Shown here: piece by piece, positions 34,176-45,180 of the stretch
Layout: each line of letters begins with the position of its first letter
How positions within the stretch are numbered: position 1 is the stretch's first letter
NCBI GenBank assembly: GCA_030248065.1
Contig: JASAMV010002238.1
Span: 1 to 64,000 of the forward strand
Source: Rhynchonema sp. JSB1_4
Taxonomy: Eukaryota; Nematoda; Chromadorea; Monhysterida; Xyalidae
Direction of reading: 5' to 3'
Length of the DNA: 64,000 bases
The notes under the pieces: model-generated
What the model saw: only the letters and a program-made list of their open reading frames with translations
Told to the model about the DNA's origin: nothing
Databases searched by the model: none
Translations under genes and position numbers: made by a program

Positions 34176-35883
34176 TTACTCAATTCGTTCACTCTCTTCG
34201 AATGAAATCGGGTCGTCCGCAGCCCCTGAAACGGCAAAATGTTACATAAGTACGAAAATGATTTGAAAAAATAAAAACTTACTGAACAAGCTGTAGCAGC
34301 ACACGAATTTATCAACAATGCTGCTGTGCAAGCAGGCCACCTCCGAGCCAAGATGTTTGTATGAGAAACACGCATTGCCATCCATTGGACTGCATGTGGC
34401 TGGTTGCAGTTGATTAACCTGCGCGTATATAGCATAGTGGGTGAACTGTGTGTGCCAGCGAGCAGAAGGAAGCGGGTTCGAAACCTCGCTGATAATAACG
34501 CTAACCGCTGTGTGCGTGTTGTTGTCCAATTGTGATAGATCAACGGGCTGGTAACCACGTTGACCGGCGCAGTCTGCAGAAAAAAGTTAAAATTAGTTTT
34601 TTGCAAAAGTGATTTTGTTTCTGAATGTCTCACGTGAAGCGCCATTGCTCAGCATCTCCTTGTCCAGCTTTCTGCGCACTTCAATATCACGAGGTGGTTT
34701 GCTGCGTTGTTGCAGGTTTTCCAGATCACGTGCCCGCACGGTGAACGGCACCCGACAGCAGATGTAGCTGAAACAACTTTTTTAAATGTGTGTTGAGAAA
34801 AATGAAAAATAAAAAAAACAGTGCCGACCTAATCTCATTGTTAATCCACAAGCACGCGGCGTCATTCGGACATGCGGCCTGAGTGTTCGGGGACGCATTT
34901 GGATCACAACGTCTGTAGTCGCGACCGATGTAGTACGGTGTCAGGCCGATCGGTTGAGGGGGGCACACGTCTGCGGTGCAGGGATTGACAACAAATTGAT
35001 TCAAGGTCACTTTTGGAAACATTTGCACTATCATATGAATTATGATGGCGCTCGGTTCTTTGAAAACTCTTTAACCATCGGGAAGAGAGTTGTAAATGAA
35101 GGCTTATGACGGGATCGGGATCAGAAAAAGGGGCCGGGATCCCGGGATCGGGATCCCGTTCGAACACTGCTTATAATAATGTCGTCAAATCAAGGCGTTA
35201 AATCTTTTCGTCAAACCACGCGCTATAGTAACCCCAGAAACCACAGTGATCCAAGGTAACCATATGGTAACTCAAGGCCTACCGTAACCAATCGCCACTG
35301 TACATACCATAACCCAAGCTCCTACCGTAACCCACTTGGTGCAACATCACTATCAGCACCACAACAGATGTACTGCCCGATACTGTCGGCATATTGACAG
35401 TATTCGTTGATGCCACACGACCCTTGTTGATTTATCTGGTTAATATTCGATCCCGGACTGCACGTTTTGTACGGGTTGCCACTCACGCCCGCCACCACTT
35501 TCAGTTTCGGTGGGCATACTGTAAATAAGTCGGTCAACGTCAAGAAATTTGGTCTGTGATCCCCACATCGTTGATGTTGCCATGGGCGCGCAAAATTAAC
35601 CGTTTTGACTATTTCATGTCTACTGCAGCCCTTTCAAAGATAATCGTGATCCAGATGAAAAAGAGGGCAAAAGTGAGCACTAAACGCAATCAAAGAGAAA
35701 ACTACCAACGTCCGAGATTTAGACTGGTGTCCGATTGGCAACAGTAGTAGGCGTTTGAGCCGGTATTCACTGAGTACCAACAGAAATAGTTGCCTGGACA
35801 TGAATTGTCCACATTCGGGGTGCATTCACGTGGACGCAGTGTCTGAGGGTTGAAGTACGGACGCGAGTTGGCCGGACAGAGTC
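34176..35883 (-). CDS. Gene C C-terminal segment
   Basis: 35883-35710 is [17 protein letters not shown]...[10 protein letters not shown]...YYCC. 35518-35336 is [10 protein letters not shown]...[16 protein letters not shown]. 34970-34829 plus 34767-34634 is [15 protein letters not shown]...CLWINNEI, then YICCRVP and a charged linker. 34573-34485 is [14 protein letters not shown], 34418-34283 ends FVCCYSLF, and 34225-34176 gives the acidic tail [15 protein letters not shown]. The 66-bp intron 34484-34419 is also open and in frame, so its retention would add 22 residues without a stop. Gene A ends in the same way (FVCCYSLW, then LADDGAF...), confirming the tail. Confidence 0.88.
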
Positions 35884-38800
35884 CTGTGAAACATTTGCTT
35901 TTACTGATAGTTGTTGACGGATTTGTTTTCCACAACTTAGGAACTTTGAACATTGCACAACGTTTGACTTGTGTAATTTGAAAAACCCATTTTTATATGG
36001 GTGAACGCTAGCTCCCTGAATTTCGATCGTACATGATTACTCGAATACGATCACACTGACAGTTTTTGTGGCCTGTCTTCTGCGTATACAATATCAAGCA
36101 ACTGTGGCATCGCGTATCAGTCATTCTGCTTTCAAGTAAAGGCAAACTACGCCAACACGAGCCCGATCTCGGAGGTGGTGAACTTGCAAAACGCAAAGAA
36201 AGAGAAAATCATCATGCTCCACGTTGTATTCCACAACGTGTAACGTTTCCCAAATCAGCAGCCACGTGTGAATGTTCCACCATTTTGTCAGCTCCGAAAT
36301 CGGGCTCGTGTTGGCGTAGTTTTACTTTACATGCTGTGTTGTGTGCTGTCTGAATAAGACAGACGGCAAGTTGACGTGACGCATACCTTCCGTGCCGGCG
36401 GGGTTGCCGCAACAAACATTCTGCAGCAACAATTGACTGTTGTAACATGTCTGTTGATTGGCACATCCGTTTGAGAGAACGCCAACTCCGCCGATAGCGG
36501 TGCACGTAGACAGCAGGCCGGTGACGCCGTCAAACGACACGACCTCGCCGACCGGGCAGGCTGTAAATCGCGGGGATTGGAATTTCACATATTTGTTGTG
36601 AATTTTCACACACGGTTTTGTGGTTTTCTGAAAAAAAAAACAACCGTGGAAGAACGCAAGTCATCCTGTTACCGACATAGCATATCAAAGCTTGAAGGAG
36701 TTCAAATGTATGTTATGTACTTTTCCGGACCAATTTTCAAAAACTGGTGTTTACGGTCGAAAATGATCACATACAATCTAGATGTTCGTTATGGCTGAAA
36801 TTCGCAGTCGAAATGTTGCACTGGTATACCTGACGAATAGCAAAAGTTCTGGCATTGCTCGGCCGTCGCGAAGTTGTTACGATTTCCAGCACATCCATTG
36901 TACTCGAATGGTTCGCAACTCCGGGTGGCACTGTTGAACCAGAAACGCGGAATACGAGAGTTCGAACATCGCGTGCCGAGTTGTAGTTGTTGCGAACAGA
37001 CAAAGTCTGGAACGTTGACGAGATAAATTGGGTCGGGCTTCAGTGTACTGTATGTACAACAGCTGTCTTTTGGGCGTGCTTTGCACACAATATGATATGT
37101 AGATCAATAACGATACGATTTAGCATTGTGGGCACGCTTTGCGTTAGATCTGTGGCGGAGTTTCTGCCCATAATGCCAGAGCTGCAATCGCGCCCTGTGC
37201 CCTGTCAAGGACAAAAACACGCCCCGACGCTATGGCGGTGCATCACTGGCGCTTTTGTCATCAACAAACCCGGGCGCCATTGCAGACTGAGCCGAAACTG
37301 CATCCACAGATCTAACGCAATGCGTGCCCACAGGGCTAATCGTATCGTTACCGTTGTTCTGTCTGAGGTTCGATTTGAAAGAATCTTTTGACGCTATCAT
37401 GCCCCATGTCCATTCTCAATCCTGCCTGCATGTCATTATGTACAAGTACATAGCATCTTAGACCAATCTTCATACACAACTTGAATAAACCATCAAATAA
37501 GATGAAAACCAGCGATAAAACATCCTGAACTAACGTTTCGTCGGACAGCAGAAGTTGAAGGTGTTGACCCCGAGCGTGCTGCTGAATCCCCTGACCTGCG
37601 TGCAGTAGTAGTCGCCCGGACAGTCCCCATCAGCGGAGCACACACGACGGTTGCCGTTGCGTTCGGCGTACGGTAGACCGCCGTCGGGACACGCTGCAAT
37701 GGTTATGGGTTACGGTGTTTACAACAGTTTCACATCAACACGCATCATTTGATTCTTTGCGGAGGCTGCAAAACTACGTATATGTACGTATGTAATGTGA
37801 TTTTCTGCATCATTCGGGGCGAATATGTGATAAAAGCTCACAGCCTCTGTAGTCATTAACTTGACTGATGATTCCAGAAAATAAGAAAAATTCTGTGCTG
37901 GTCGGCAGCAACAATTGCCCTTGTCGGGTGATTGACACACGTTCAAACTACAGTGACACCGCGTTCATAATGCACTCAGATGGATTATTCACCGAGATGG
38001 ATCTGTCACGGGGACACCCAACCAACAATAAGTTCACGAAGAACGTGCAGGCTATAAAATGAAAAAACTTGCTATTGAATCCACAATACTCGGTGCAATC
38101 CTGCTGCGTGGCAAAGTTGTTGCTGTTTCCATCGCATCCCTTGTACGTGAACGTTTGACATCGCCGGGTCGTTGTGTCGTAGTACCATCTGGTCACTTCT
38201 GGGCCGCATTCGCGCCCGTTGCTGAACGTCAGTGAGCACGTGTAGGCTGTAAACAGGGCGGCGTTGAATAAATGATGAAAGTTTCAAGAAAAAAAATAAT
38301 GGGTGCTCGTAAGAAAAAGCTGGCGCCAACTTTGCGTCGGACAGCATCCGTATGTGAACCCATCGTAGTGACAGTAGTGGTCAACGGGACATTGCCTTGT
38401 GGTGGAGGTCAAACCGCCGCACAAAAGCGGGTTCTGGTTACCATCACGCACGGCTTTGCCCTGGGGACATTCGGGTTCAACTGTAAAATTAATAGCGGAT
38501 GGATCGACGCTTTTTGTCGACTTTTTTACATTTATGAAAATGTCGGACCGGAAACATCCTTGCAGAAATTTTGGCAGGCCGTGTACGTCGCGAAGTTGTT
38601 ATCGTTGCCCTGTGAAATATAGATTTTCACATTAAGATCGGATTCATTTTCTTCAAAGCCTGCGGCAATATGGAAACCTGACATCCGCCGTACTGGAATT
38701 GTTCACAATTTCCCGTCCGAATGTTGTACCACCAACGGTCGGAGAAGTCGGAACAGCCACCAGTGGCCACTTGAAGTTTGCACACGAATTCTGGAATCGA

Positions 38801-41800
38801 AAAATTCAATCAATCAGATCAAAACCAATCGATCGAAAAAAACGGCAAATTTAGCTTAATCAACCAATTAAAATGGCAACCAACGTGGTCGAGGACAGCA
38901 TCTGTTCGATTTGCATTCGTGTGACGTCGGACAATTCGTGCTTGATCCGCTGCAGTCGTGGTTCTTAATCCCGGTGGTATCCTTGAGCGGTATGCCGGCC
39001 GTACATGCGACTGTGAAATATGCACACAGTTCGCACACAGGAAACAAATATGCATTTTGATAATGACATCACAAAAAAACAAACAAACAAACTTTTCGAA
39101 CAGAATCCCTCGCAATGCGATTGCGTCAAGAAATGATTGAAATTGCCCGCCTGGCCCAACCATGTGAACGACCGGCATTCGGCGTTCGACCGCGAGTAGG
39201 CCCATCTGAACAACAAAATGCAAGTTCCTTGCACAAACTTGCATATAATAATGCAAGTTGATCGTATGCAACTGACCTTGAGTATGTTTCCGAAGTTGCC
39301 GACTTCCTAATGCCAACGTCGTAGGGGGCGGTGTTGGTGGGCGCGACTGCGGGCGGCACAGGATCGTACAACGCAATGTTGTAGTTAACGGTGCCCGTAT
39401 TCGAACAGATTGTGTCTGGCATAAATGCAGGGAAATTGCACTTATTTGCATGCGCGTATGAAGTCGCTTGCATTCGTGAGCAAAAATGACTTTCTGTTTT
39501 TTTGACATCAAAGTCCGATTTTGCCCTAAATCTATTTTTTTAAAAAAACGTCCTTCAACTTGATGTACATACTGTATAACTAACCAACGTTCGGACAGCA
39601 ATAGTTGCGGGTGCCGACGGTGGTGCATTCGAACGTGTTCCGACAGTCGCTGGTGCCCGTGCCCGTTGAGTCGCACGTGATTGCGTCCGGCAGCGGCAAG
39701 GGTGCGTTGCCTTGATTGCCACCCACACCGGCCAATGTGTACTCGGGTCGACCGCGCTCGCACACTGTGTGTGGTTGCAAACAGATTTTCAATACAAACT
39801 AGATTTTCGGTTTTGATATTGGATATAGACTGATATTGTGCGAAATCAAACTTAGTGCGATCGGTGGTCCGGTCCGGTCTTGCCCTGGTCAGGTGATCTT
39901 TTGTAGTTAAGATTTGCTGATGCCACTAATTTTGACCAGCGTAAAAGTTGTTCATTCAGCTGTGGGAACAATTTAAGCTGGTCAAAATTATAGTGGCATC
40001 GCCTACCGTATCTCATCGCAATAAATGGCGCTTAACCATGGGAGGCCCGATCCGATCACCATTGTGTCGCCGAAAATGAACAGAACTGACGGATGTCAAA
40101 GAGAAATATCAAACTTGGCGATCGGCCGTTCCGGTCCGAAAATACATTAGTTGGTCACTGAATTTCAAGCAAACTCATGCACAACACAACCTCGAACCTT
40201 GCAAACAGTAGCTCTCGCAATGTTGCTGTGTTTCGAAATTGTTGCTATTGCCGCCGAGTCCACGCCAGTTGAATATTTTGCACGTATGGGTGACCGGGTC
40301 GTGATACCATCGAGTCTGCGTGCCTCCGCCCGAGCCCGGGAATGAACCCTCGTCCGACGCCAGGATGCAGGTGTAGGCTGCGGTGGGCAGAGGTGAGGGG
40401 TTGAAAATGCGACCTCTGTTCTCCATAGAGCGCCTCCGAGGGCTCTCTATGCGGAAACGTTTCCGAGTAGAGCCGCCTGTTTGGCGTAACAAGCTTTGCA
40501 AACAGCACCCAAAAAAGGGCACAGACTTTTTTCACAACAGACGCGGCGATAAACAGATCATTTTCGCACATACTTTATGAAGCTGACGTATAGGTGCATA
40601 CCTCTGCTTGGACAACAATATCCGTTCGTGATTCCACTGGCACAGGTGGGTGTATCGCAGAAACAGTCGTATGTCTCGGGACAGTCGTATGTGCGCGTGT
40701 GCGTGGATATCACGCCACCGACGCCACCTGCGTGATGTTTCTTGTCAACTTTGGGTGCGGTTAGCCACACTCTATACATAGCTACATAGTTATGTAGTAT
40801 ACATATTATCGATGTCTGGGTAAATTATCGCGTTGGGCTGTCTCCGGAGAGATTACAGAACATTATTCATTCGCGGATGTCGCGTTCCAAATTTTTCACC
40901 AAACAAGTCGTACATCGACCATCGTACAAGACAACAGAACCGAACATCGTTCTCATCAAAAAGTACTGTTTTCTGTCGCGTGCCGACCGCACACAAATTT
41001 GCATTTGCTCGTACACTGGATATGAAGACTATAGTGTTGTTGGGTGCATATAGTGTCGACTTGCGACCACCAAACAATGTTCCTGAGAGGACTCGAACCT
41101 CCGACTTCCAAACCGGACAGGCGCTCTATCCAACTGAGCTACAGGAACGAGCTCAGTGGCCGCACTAACCACTTCATACACCGAACGATACGCAGTGCAC
41201 CGCAGCGCACGCACACGATTCTCTCCTCGTATAACGTTACGCTGCAGGAACTATACCACATGCGGACAGCGTATAATATTCTCGGGCTCGTAATACGCGG
41301 TGTGTGTCTATTCGCCAGACCACACAATGTACATATGTAGTTCGAAGAATTCTGGCAGCGAGCAAGCACCCTGATTTATCAAGCTGATTGTGTGTAGCAC
41401 TACTAACCGGATGCAACGCCACCGGGCGATACGTAGGCGCCGTACGTGCACTGGCTAGGCGAACCACCTTCTTCCAGTTTTGCGTCCGCGAATCCCAACG
41501 GGCATTCGCCTGAATGATAAAGGCCAGATTCTCATTTATGTGAAAATGTCTGACTGGCCTGCTGGCTAATGTTTCACAGAAGTAACGATTGAAAAAAGTG
41601 ACGCACCATAATTCACGCACACCAGTCCGTCAAAGGTCGGGAACGGTGGTTGATTATTGCCACATTTGCACTCTCCACTGCTACAGTATGCATCCGGCCA
41701 CACCGCGCTGCATTGTTGATTCTGCACACAGCCCGCTTCGCCCGGGTTAATTTCTGCGAACAATTTACGATTTATATGTTATTCAAGACTTTGGGTATAA

Positions 41801-42427
41801 ATAAGTCATACTGTATTTTGTTCAATTTTTTGTGAATGTAATGAGAATTTGAAAAAAAACAGCCAACTCACTTCTCCAGCAGTACTGATTGATATTCACA
41901 TAGCTTGTCAGGCAGTCGCACCTTTTATTGCTTGTACAGTAGCCGCCGATGTTACACTCCGTGCTTTCAGTACATTGCTTACCGACGGGGGGTATTTGGC
42001 CTGACGCGAGACCAGACCATAGAACTACGCCTGCGAAGTTGGTCAAACAGGTCAAACTAGCCGTTTTGTTTCCGACAATGCGCACACAAATTTGCAATCG
42101 AGTATGTATTCAGCAACGGGTACACAGCTCACACATTGTGATTTACAACCAGCATTGATAGCGAGCAATGCCAGGAATCTGGCGACCTTTGCGCATAGTG
42201 TTACGTTAAAAAACACGCCATCAACATGGGCCAACAACTGCGTCTGTGGTGCCCCTGGAGGTCCTTTGGCCAGAAGAGTGTTAACACCGATGAGGTATGG
42301 CACCTCAACCGTCGTGCGAATGGACCGGTGGAAAGATACCAGTTTTATGAAAGAAGCAACGAAGTTCAGAACGTGAATGAAAAAAGGGGCACTTACCAAT
42401 TGGCAATAGAAACCTCGGCAATACCAT
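34176..42427 (-). CDS. Gene C: secreted EB/Kunitz/lustrin multidomain protein, 24 exons, 1,072 aa
   Basis: Complete model. Exons: 42427-42397, 42030-41872, 41753-41607, 41509-41408, 40727-40602, 40377-40198, 39764-39585, 39415-39277, 39205-39093, 39010-38885, 38790-38678, 38609-38549, 38480-38331, 38246-38073, 37693-37535, 37006-36830, 36560-36387, 35883-35710, 35518-35336, 34970-34829, 34767-34634, 34573-34485, 34418-34283, 34225-34176. All join in phase to 3,219 nt. The signal peptide ([20 protein letters not shown]) is split between exons 1 and 2. Order: EB module (Pfam EB), two or three Cys-rich modules, Kunitz domains 1-5 alternating with lustrin-type modules (Pfam Lustrin_cystein), further Cys modules, a basic linker and an acidic tail. 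Such mosaics are known from nematode extracellular proteins. Function unknown; cuticle or matrix use is inference. Confidence 0.93.
34419..34484 (-). other. 66-bp in-frame intron overlapping tRNA-like promoter boxes
   Basis: GTTTCG...CGCGCAG bounds on the minus strand; gene A has no matching residues here. On the plus strand an A-box match tagcatagtggg (34430-34441) and a B-box-like ggttcgaaacc (34475-34485) sit 33 bp apart, but the flanking stems do not pair well. Confidence 0.55.
36142..36329. repeat. MITE family S, copy 2 (intron of gene C)
   Basis: Inverted ends ctacgccaacacgagcccga and complement. It sits between the CCG-type module exon and the next exon of gene C. Interior matches S copy 3 (cacgtgtgaatgttccac versus cacgtatgaatgtttcac). 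Confidence 0.9.
36387..40377 (-). CDS. Gene C central segment: five Kunitz domains alternating with lustrin-type modules
   Basis: Kunitz 1 is 40377-40198, Kunitz 2 is split over 39415-39277 and 39205-39093, Kunitz 3 is split over 38790-38678 and 38609-38549, Kunitz 4 is 38246-38073 and Kunitz 5 is 37006-36830. Lustrin-type modules, each ending in a CCP or CCG signature, are 39764-39585, 39010-38885, 38480-38331, 37693-37535 and 36560-36387. Kunitz 1 and 2 lack the second and fourth cysteines (GL and GQ replace GC before the GN-NNF motif). Kunitz 3-5 have all six, but the P1 residue after the second cysteine is Ser, Gly and Ser, so classic trypsin inhibition is unlikely. The Kunitz 4 exon ends at a GC donor. 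Confidence 0.92.
37110..37348. repeat. TA-flanked inverted-repeat MITE U1 (intron of gene C)
   Basis: Ends acgatacgatttagc and gctaatcgtatcgt are inverted, the arms continue for about 45 bp (cgttagatctgtgg and complement), and TA flanks both sides. 239 bp, in the intron before Kunitz 5. Confidence 0.9.
39836..40135. repeat. Repeat-like block in gene C intron
   Basis: Contains atgccactaattttgaccag and a near-inverted ctggtcaaaattatagtggc (39918-39999), bounded by aaatcaaactta-tgcgatcgg and atatcaaacttggcgatcgg. Similar atatcaaacttggtgatcgg wording recurs at 62924-63180 in gene A, so this is a dispersed element present in both genes. Confidence 0.7.
40602..42030 (-). CDS. Gene C N-terminal segment: EB module and two Cys-rich modules
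   Basis: Exon 2 (42030-41872) is the EB module: [20 protein letters not shown], closing [14 protein letters not shown]. Exon 3 gives NPGEAGC...[18 protein letters not shown] and ends CVNYG. Exon 4 (41509-41408) is [15 protein letters not shown]...[11 protein letters not shown], and exon 5 (40727-40602) is [16 protein letters not shown] followed by GYCCPSRG. Most junctions here are phase 1, which makes each module a shuffling-compatible cassette. In gene B exons 4 and 5 are one exon, so this intron was lost there or gained here. A tRNA-like gene sits in the 41408-40727 intron. Confidence 0.9.
41079..41148 (-). tRNA. tRNA-like gene, probably a pseudogene
   Basis: A 7-bp acceptor stem (GTTCCTG/CAGGAAC), D arm GCTC-AGTTGGATA-GAGC and T arm GGAGG-TTCGAGT-CCTCT all fold. 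A box TAGCTCAGTTGG and B box GGTTCGAGTCC are perfect. The stretch between D and T arms is only about 20 nt, so no normal 5-bp anticodon stem with a 7-nt loop can be formed and the anticodon is undefined. It lies in an intron of gene C, same strand. Confidence 0.65.
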
Positions 42428-42914
42428 GTTAGAATACCAAGACACTGACCACCACAGTAATAACCGTCTATTCAAGATTCGTTGAAAGCAAGCGTGCAAC
42501 TTGCTTCAATGCGTTGCAGTGTTGTCTTCTGAGATATTATTATTTTTCTATTTGCTATTATCAAAAAAGCTTAAAATAATCTATGGCTGAGCCTGTATTG
42601 AGGTCAGATGACCATTTTTCAAGTGCGCTGGCCGCTGACACGCGGTCACAAAGTCTGGTGGACGCTGGACAATTGTAGACCTTCAAACTGTAAGGTTCAC
42701 CAATGCGTTTGTGCTTAGTAATGTTTCATCGATACAATTGTAATTATTTGAATTGCAGCAGCCCAGTCTTATCAAACGGCTGACAGGTCGAGTGGTTTTT
42801 GTCGTGCTTCAACGCGTTATATAAGAGCTTGGGTGGACAATTATTAAAAGAATTTCCGAGATTTACATATTGTGGAAATATTTTCACAAAATCAATATGT
42901 TACACAGTGTAACA
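42428..42914. other. Gene C 5' flank, no recognised gene
   Basis: No clear TATA box or other core element can be fixed. The region separates gene C from an isolated exon to its right. Confidence 0.3.
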
Positions 42915-42918
42915 CTCA

Positions 42919-43070
42919 CCTCGACCCCCCGTTCGATTGCCAGCAAATAGATGACTGATACTCGTGCAGCATGTTTTTTGCTTGCCCCGGGAATATGTAT
43001 TGCTTCTCAGACGTGTGATACACCAGGTCATCGTCAGTGCAAATGCACCAATAAGTGTTCATTCTTGCGT
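42919..43070 (-). CDS. Isolated exon of an unidentified gene
   Basis: Open frame with YWCICTDDDLVYHT, then PGQAKNM...SSICWQSNGGSR, ending at a consensus donor gtgagt (42918-42913) in phase 2. The acceptor or start is uncertain (a ttcaaacgcaag/aatgaac context near 43066). The DNA for YWCI-TD has 21 of 22 bases in common with a stretch upstream of D2 exon 2 (30542-30563). The phase does not match gene C exon 2, so it is probably not gene C's first exon. Parent gene and next exon not found. Confidence 0.5.
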
Positions 43071-43394
43071 TTGAAAGATTGAGAAATGTATTTTCTGTTT
43101 TTAATATCAAACTATTTTCCACGCTCGGGGTCCATGTGTGAAAATCTCAGTGATCGTTGATTTCAGTGACGTTCACATCAGTCCAGCGCGCAACAGACAC
43201 ACATCGCATTCCAAGGGTCAGTCCCGCTTGGCGTATAGAAAGGTGGACCATTAGCTGAGCCGGTCAGTCTGGCAAAATAATATCTCACAAACAACACAGT
43301 GCAGGTGCACAGATACACTTGAGTGAAATAAAATAAAGCTGCACGCCGCCAGCTCGCGGGCGCGCACTTGAAAATCTCCGGCGATACCTGTATG

Positions 43395-44043
43395 CAGGGT
43401 TGGGCAAAAAAATTAGTTTTTTTTAAAAAAAAGGTTTTTGAAAAATTTTTTTTTAATTTTTTTTAAAATTTTTCGGGGGAACAAAATGTTCTAAAACGTC
43501 CAAAAATGGCCTTTTTGGGGGTTATTTTTTGTCATTTTTTCTCAAGGGTCGAAAAATTTTCTTCACAAAATCACCTTTGGGGCATGTATTTGGTACCTAA
43601 GATACCCCCAAATGATGTTATTATGTCTTCCCGTGATACATGGGACACAGTATGCACGAACCTACATGGTACTTCGATGTCATGACCCATCAGGTAGGTC
43701 ATATACGACCGATTCAGCTACCCGACAAGTATTTCTGCAGCTTATATTCTCAATTCTGTGTGGTTTATGAGTGAATCTTGCTTATTCGGTCACAAACTGT
43801 TGTGTCCGATACCACAGAGCAGCAATCATCGGTCCATATCAAGCACAGACTGTTGGATCGCACCGAAATGACGTAAACACCCTTCATAAGTGATGCAAAC
43901 CAAGTCACTAAAGTGACTTGTCAATTAAAGTTGCATTTTTTCGCGATTTTGCGCGTTTTTTAGGCAAATTTGGTAAAACTTCCCCGAATCTCAGACTTTT
44001 TTTAAAAAAAACTTGTTTAAAAAAATTTTTTTTTCCAACCCTG
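43395..44043. mobile_element. hAT-type element H3, 8-bp TSD
   Basis: Ends CAGGGTTGGGCAAAAAAA and ttttttccaaccctg, 649 bp, with perfect 8-bp duplication cctgtatg at 43387-43394 and 44044-44051. It is the uninterrupted relative of H7 and shows that H7's two inserts are foreign. It lies in the space where gene B would carry its missing C-terminal exons. Confidence 0.94.
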
Positions 44044-44051
44044 CCTGTATG

Positions 44052-45180
44052 TGCTGATGTTTCTGTTTGCCAGATATTAGATCACCACAGATCGCTTTCC
44101 TGCTCATTCGACTTTTTTCAGTTTTCGTTCTCCCGCATTGAAAATCCACTGCGCAAAACTAAACTTTTCGTGTTTGAGCTTCATATATATTTTTTATTCC
44201 CCCACTGATTTTCTTTTCCTGCTTTTACATGAAATATTTATTCCATATCGTCCAAGGTTTACCCCCGCACTTCACGAATCGCGCGAAAACGTTTTTCAGC
44301 ATCAACATTAACAAAACAGAACATTTTTAGCACCAAACATAATAAAAACATAAACCAGTGACTTACAGGTTGACTGTACAACAAAACGAATTAACAAAAT
44401 TGTGGTATTGGAAAATAACAATGATATGGAAACAAATTCTCGAGGTGGACGAATATAGAAAAAATGCACGGAAGCCAGCTGACTAAGAACAAAAGTTATT
44501 ACAAAAAAACAAATGAAGCGGATATGATAAAATGAGTATCAATCTGAAAACCGCTTGTGAAAAGGGAATCATGAGCCAAGAAATGTTTCTGTTGCATGCT
44601 CACAACACCCCGTAAATTTTTCTTGGAAAGTACCAAGTGCGTCTTTTCTCCCTGATGCATTTTGCTTGCAAGTTTTGTATGACCTTCATGTCCCTTATGC
44701 ATGGGCAGGCTCTGCTGAAAAAATTACGGGGCTGCAGTGATCAAATCAATAAACAAACAAATACTGTCGTGCATCGTGCATTTGTGTGGGGTACAGCACA
44801 ATTCATAAGTCGATTAGAGTTGGTAGCCGATACAGCTTACGAAGGTTTTGCAAACAGTTACGTCACTTTTCAAGTGTTATGACTGTGATAATGTACATTG
44901 TACATATTGCTATGGAGTGGATTAGTAACTGCTGCTGTCATAAAATAATCATAATCAAATGCCAGATACATAATCAAAAAATTCTGTTCAATTTTGCTGA
45001 GCCGACTCGATATTACATAAAAACAAACAAGCCAGCTTTGAAAATCAGGCATCCAGCTATAACGTGTGCGGAATTCTGCGTTGGCCGCGACGGAACGAGC
45101 GAGAGAGAGATGACGACAAAACAAACACCAGATGCTAGAAAAAATATACGTTGCGCGCATATAAAAATTTTCATATCAGA
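44052..45180. other. No recognised gene; expected gene B tail absent
   Basis: I searched for the linker, CAGQRG and CCYS exons present in genes A and C and saw none. Frames here are featureless. Confidence 0.5.

Noticed and set aside
38819..39763. 314-codon minus-strand frame
   Set aside because: Reads through exons and introns of gene C in a different frame; the Kunitz and lustrin exons in the correct frames explain the region.
40853..41077. Possible additional exon of gene C near 40.9-41.1 kb
   Set aside because: No Cys pattern, and the flanking exons already join in phase without it.
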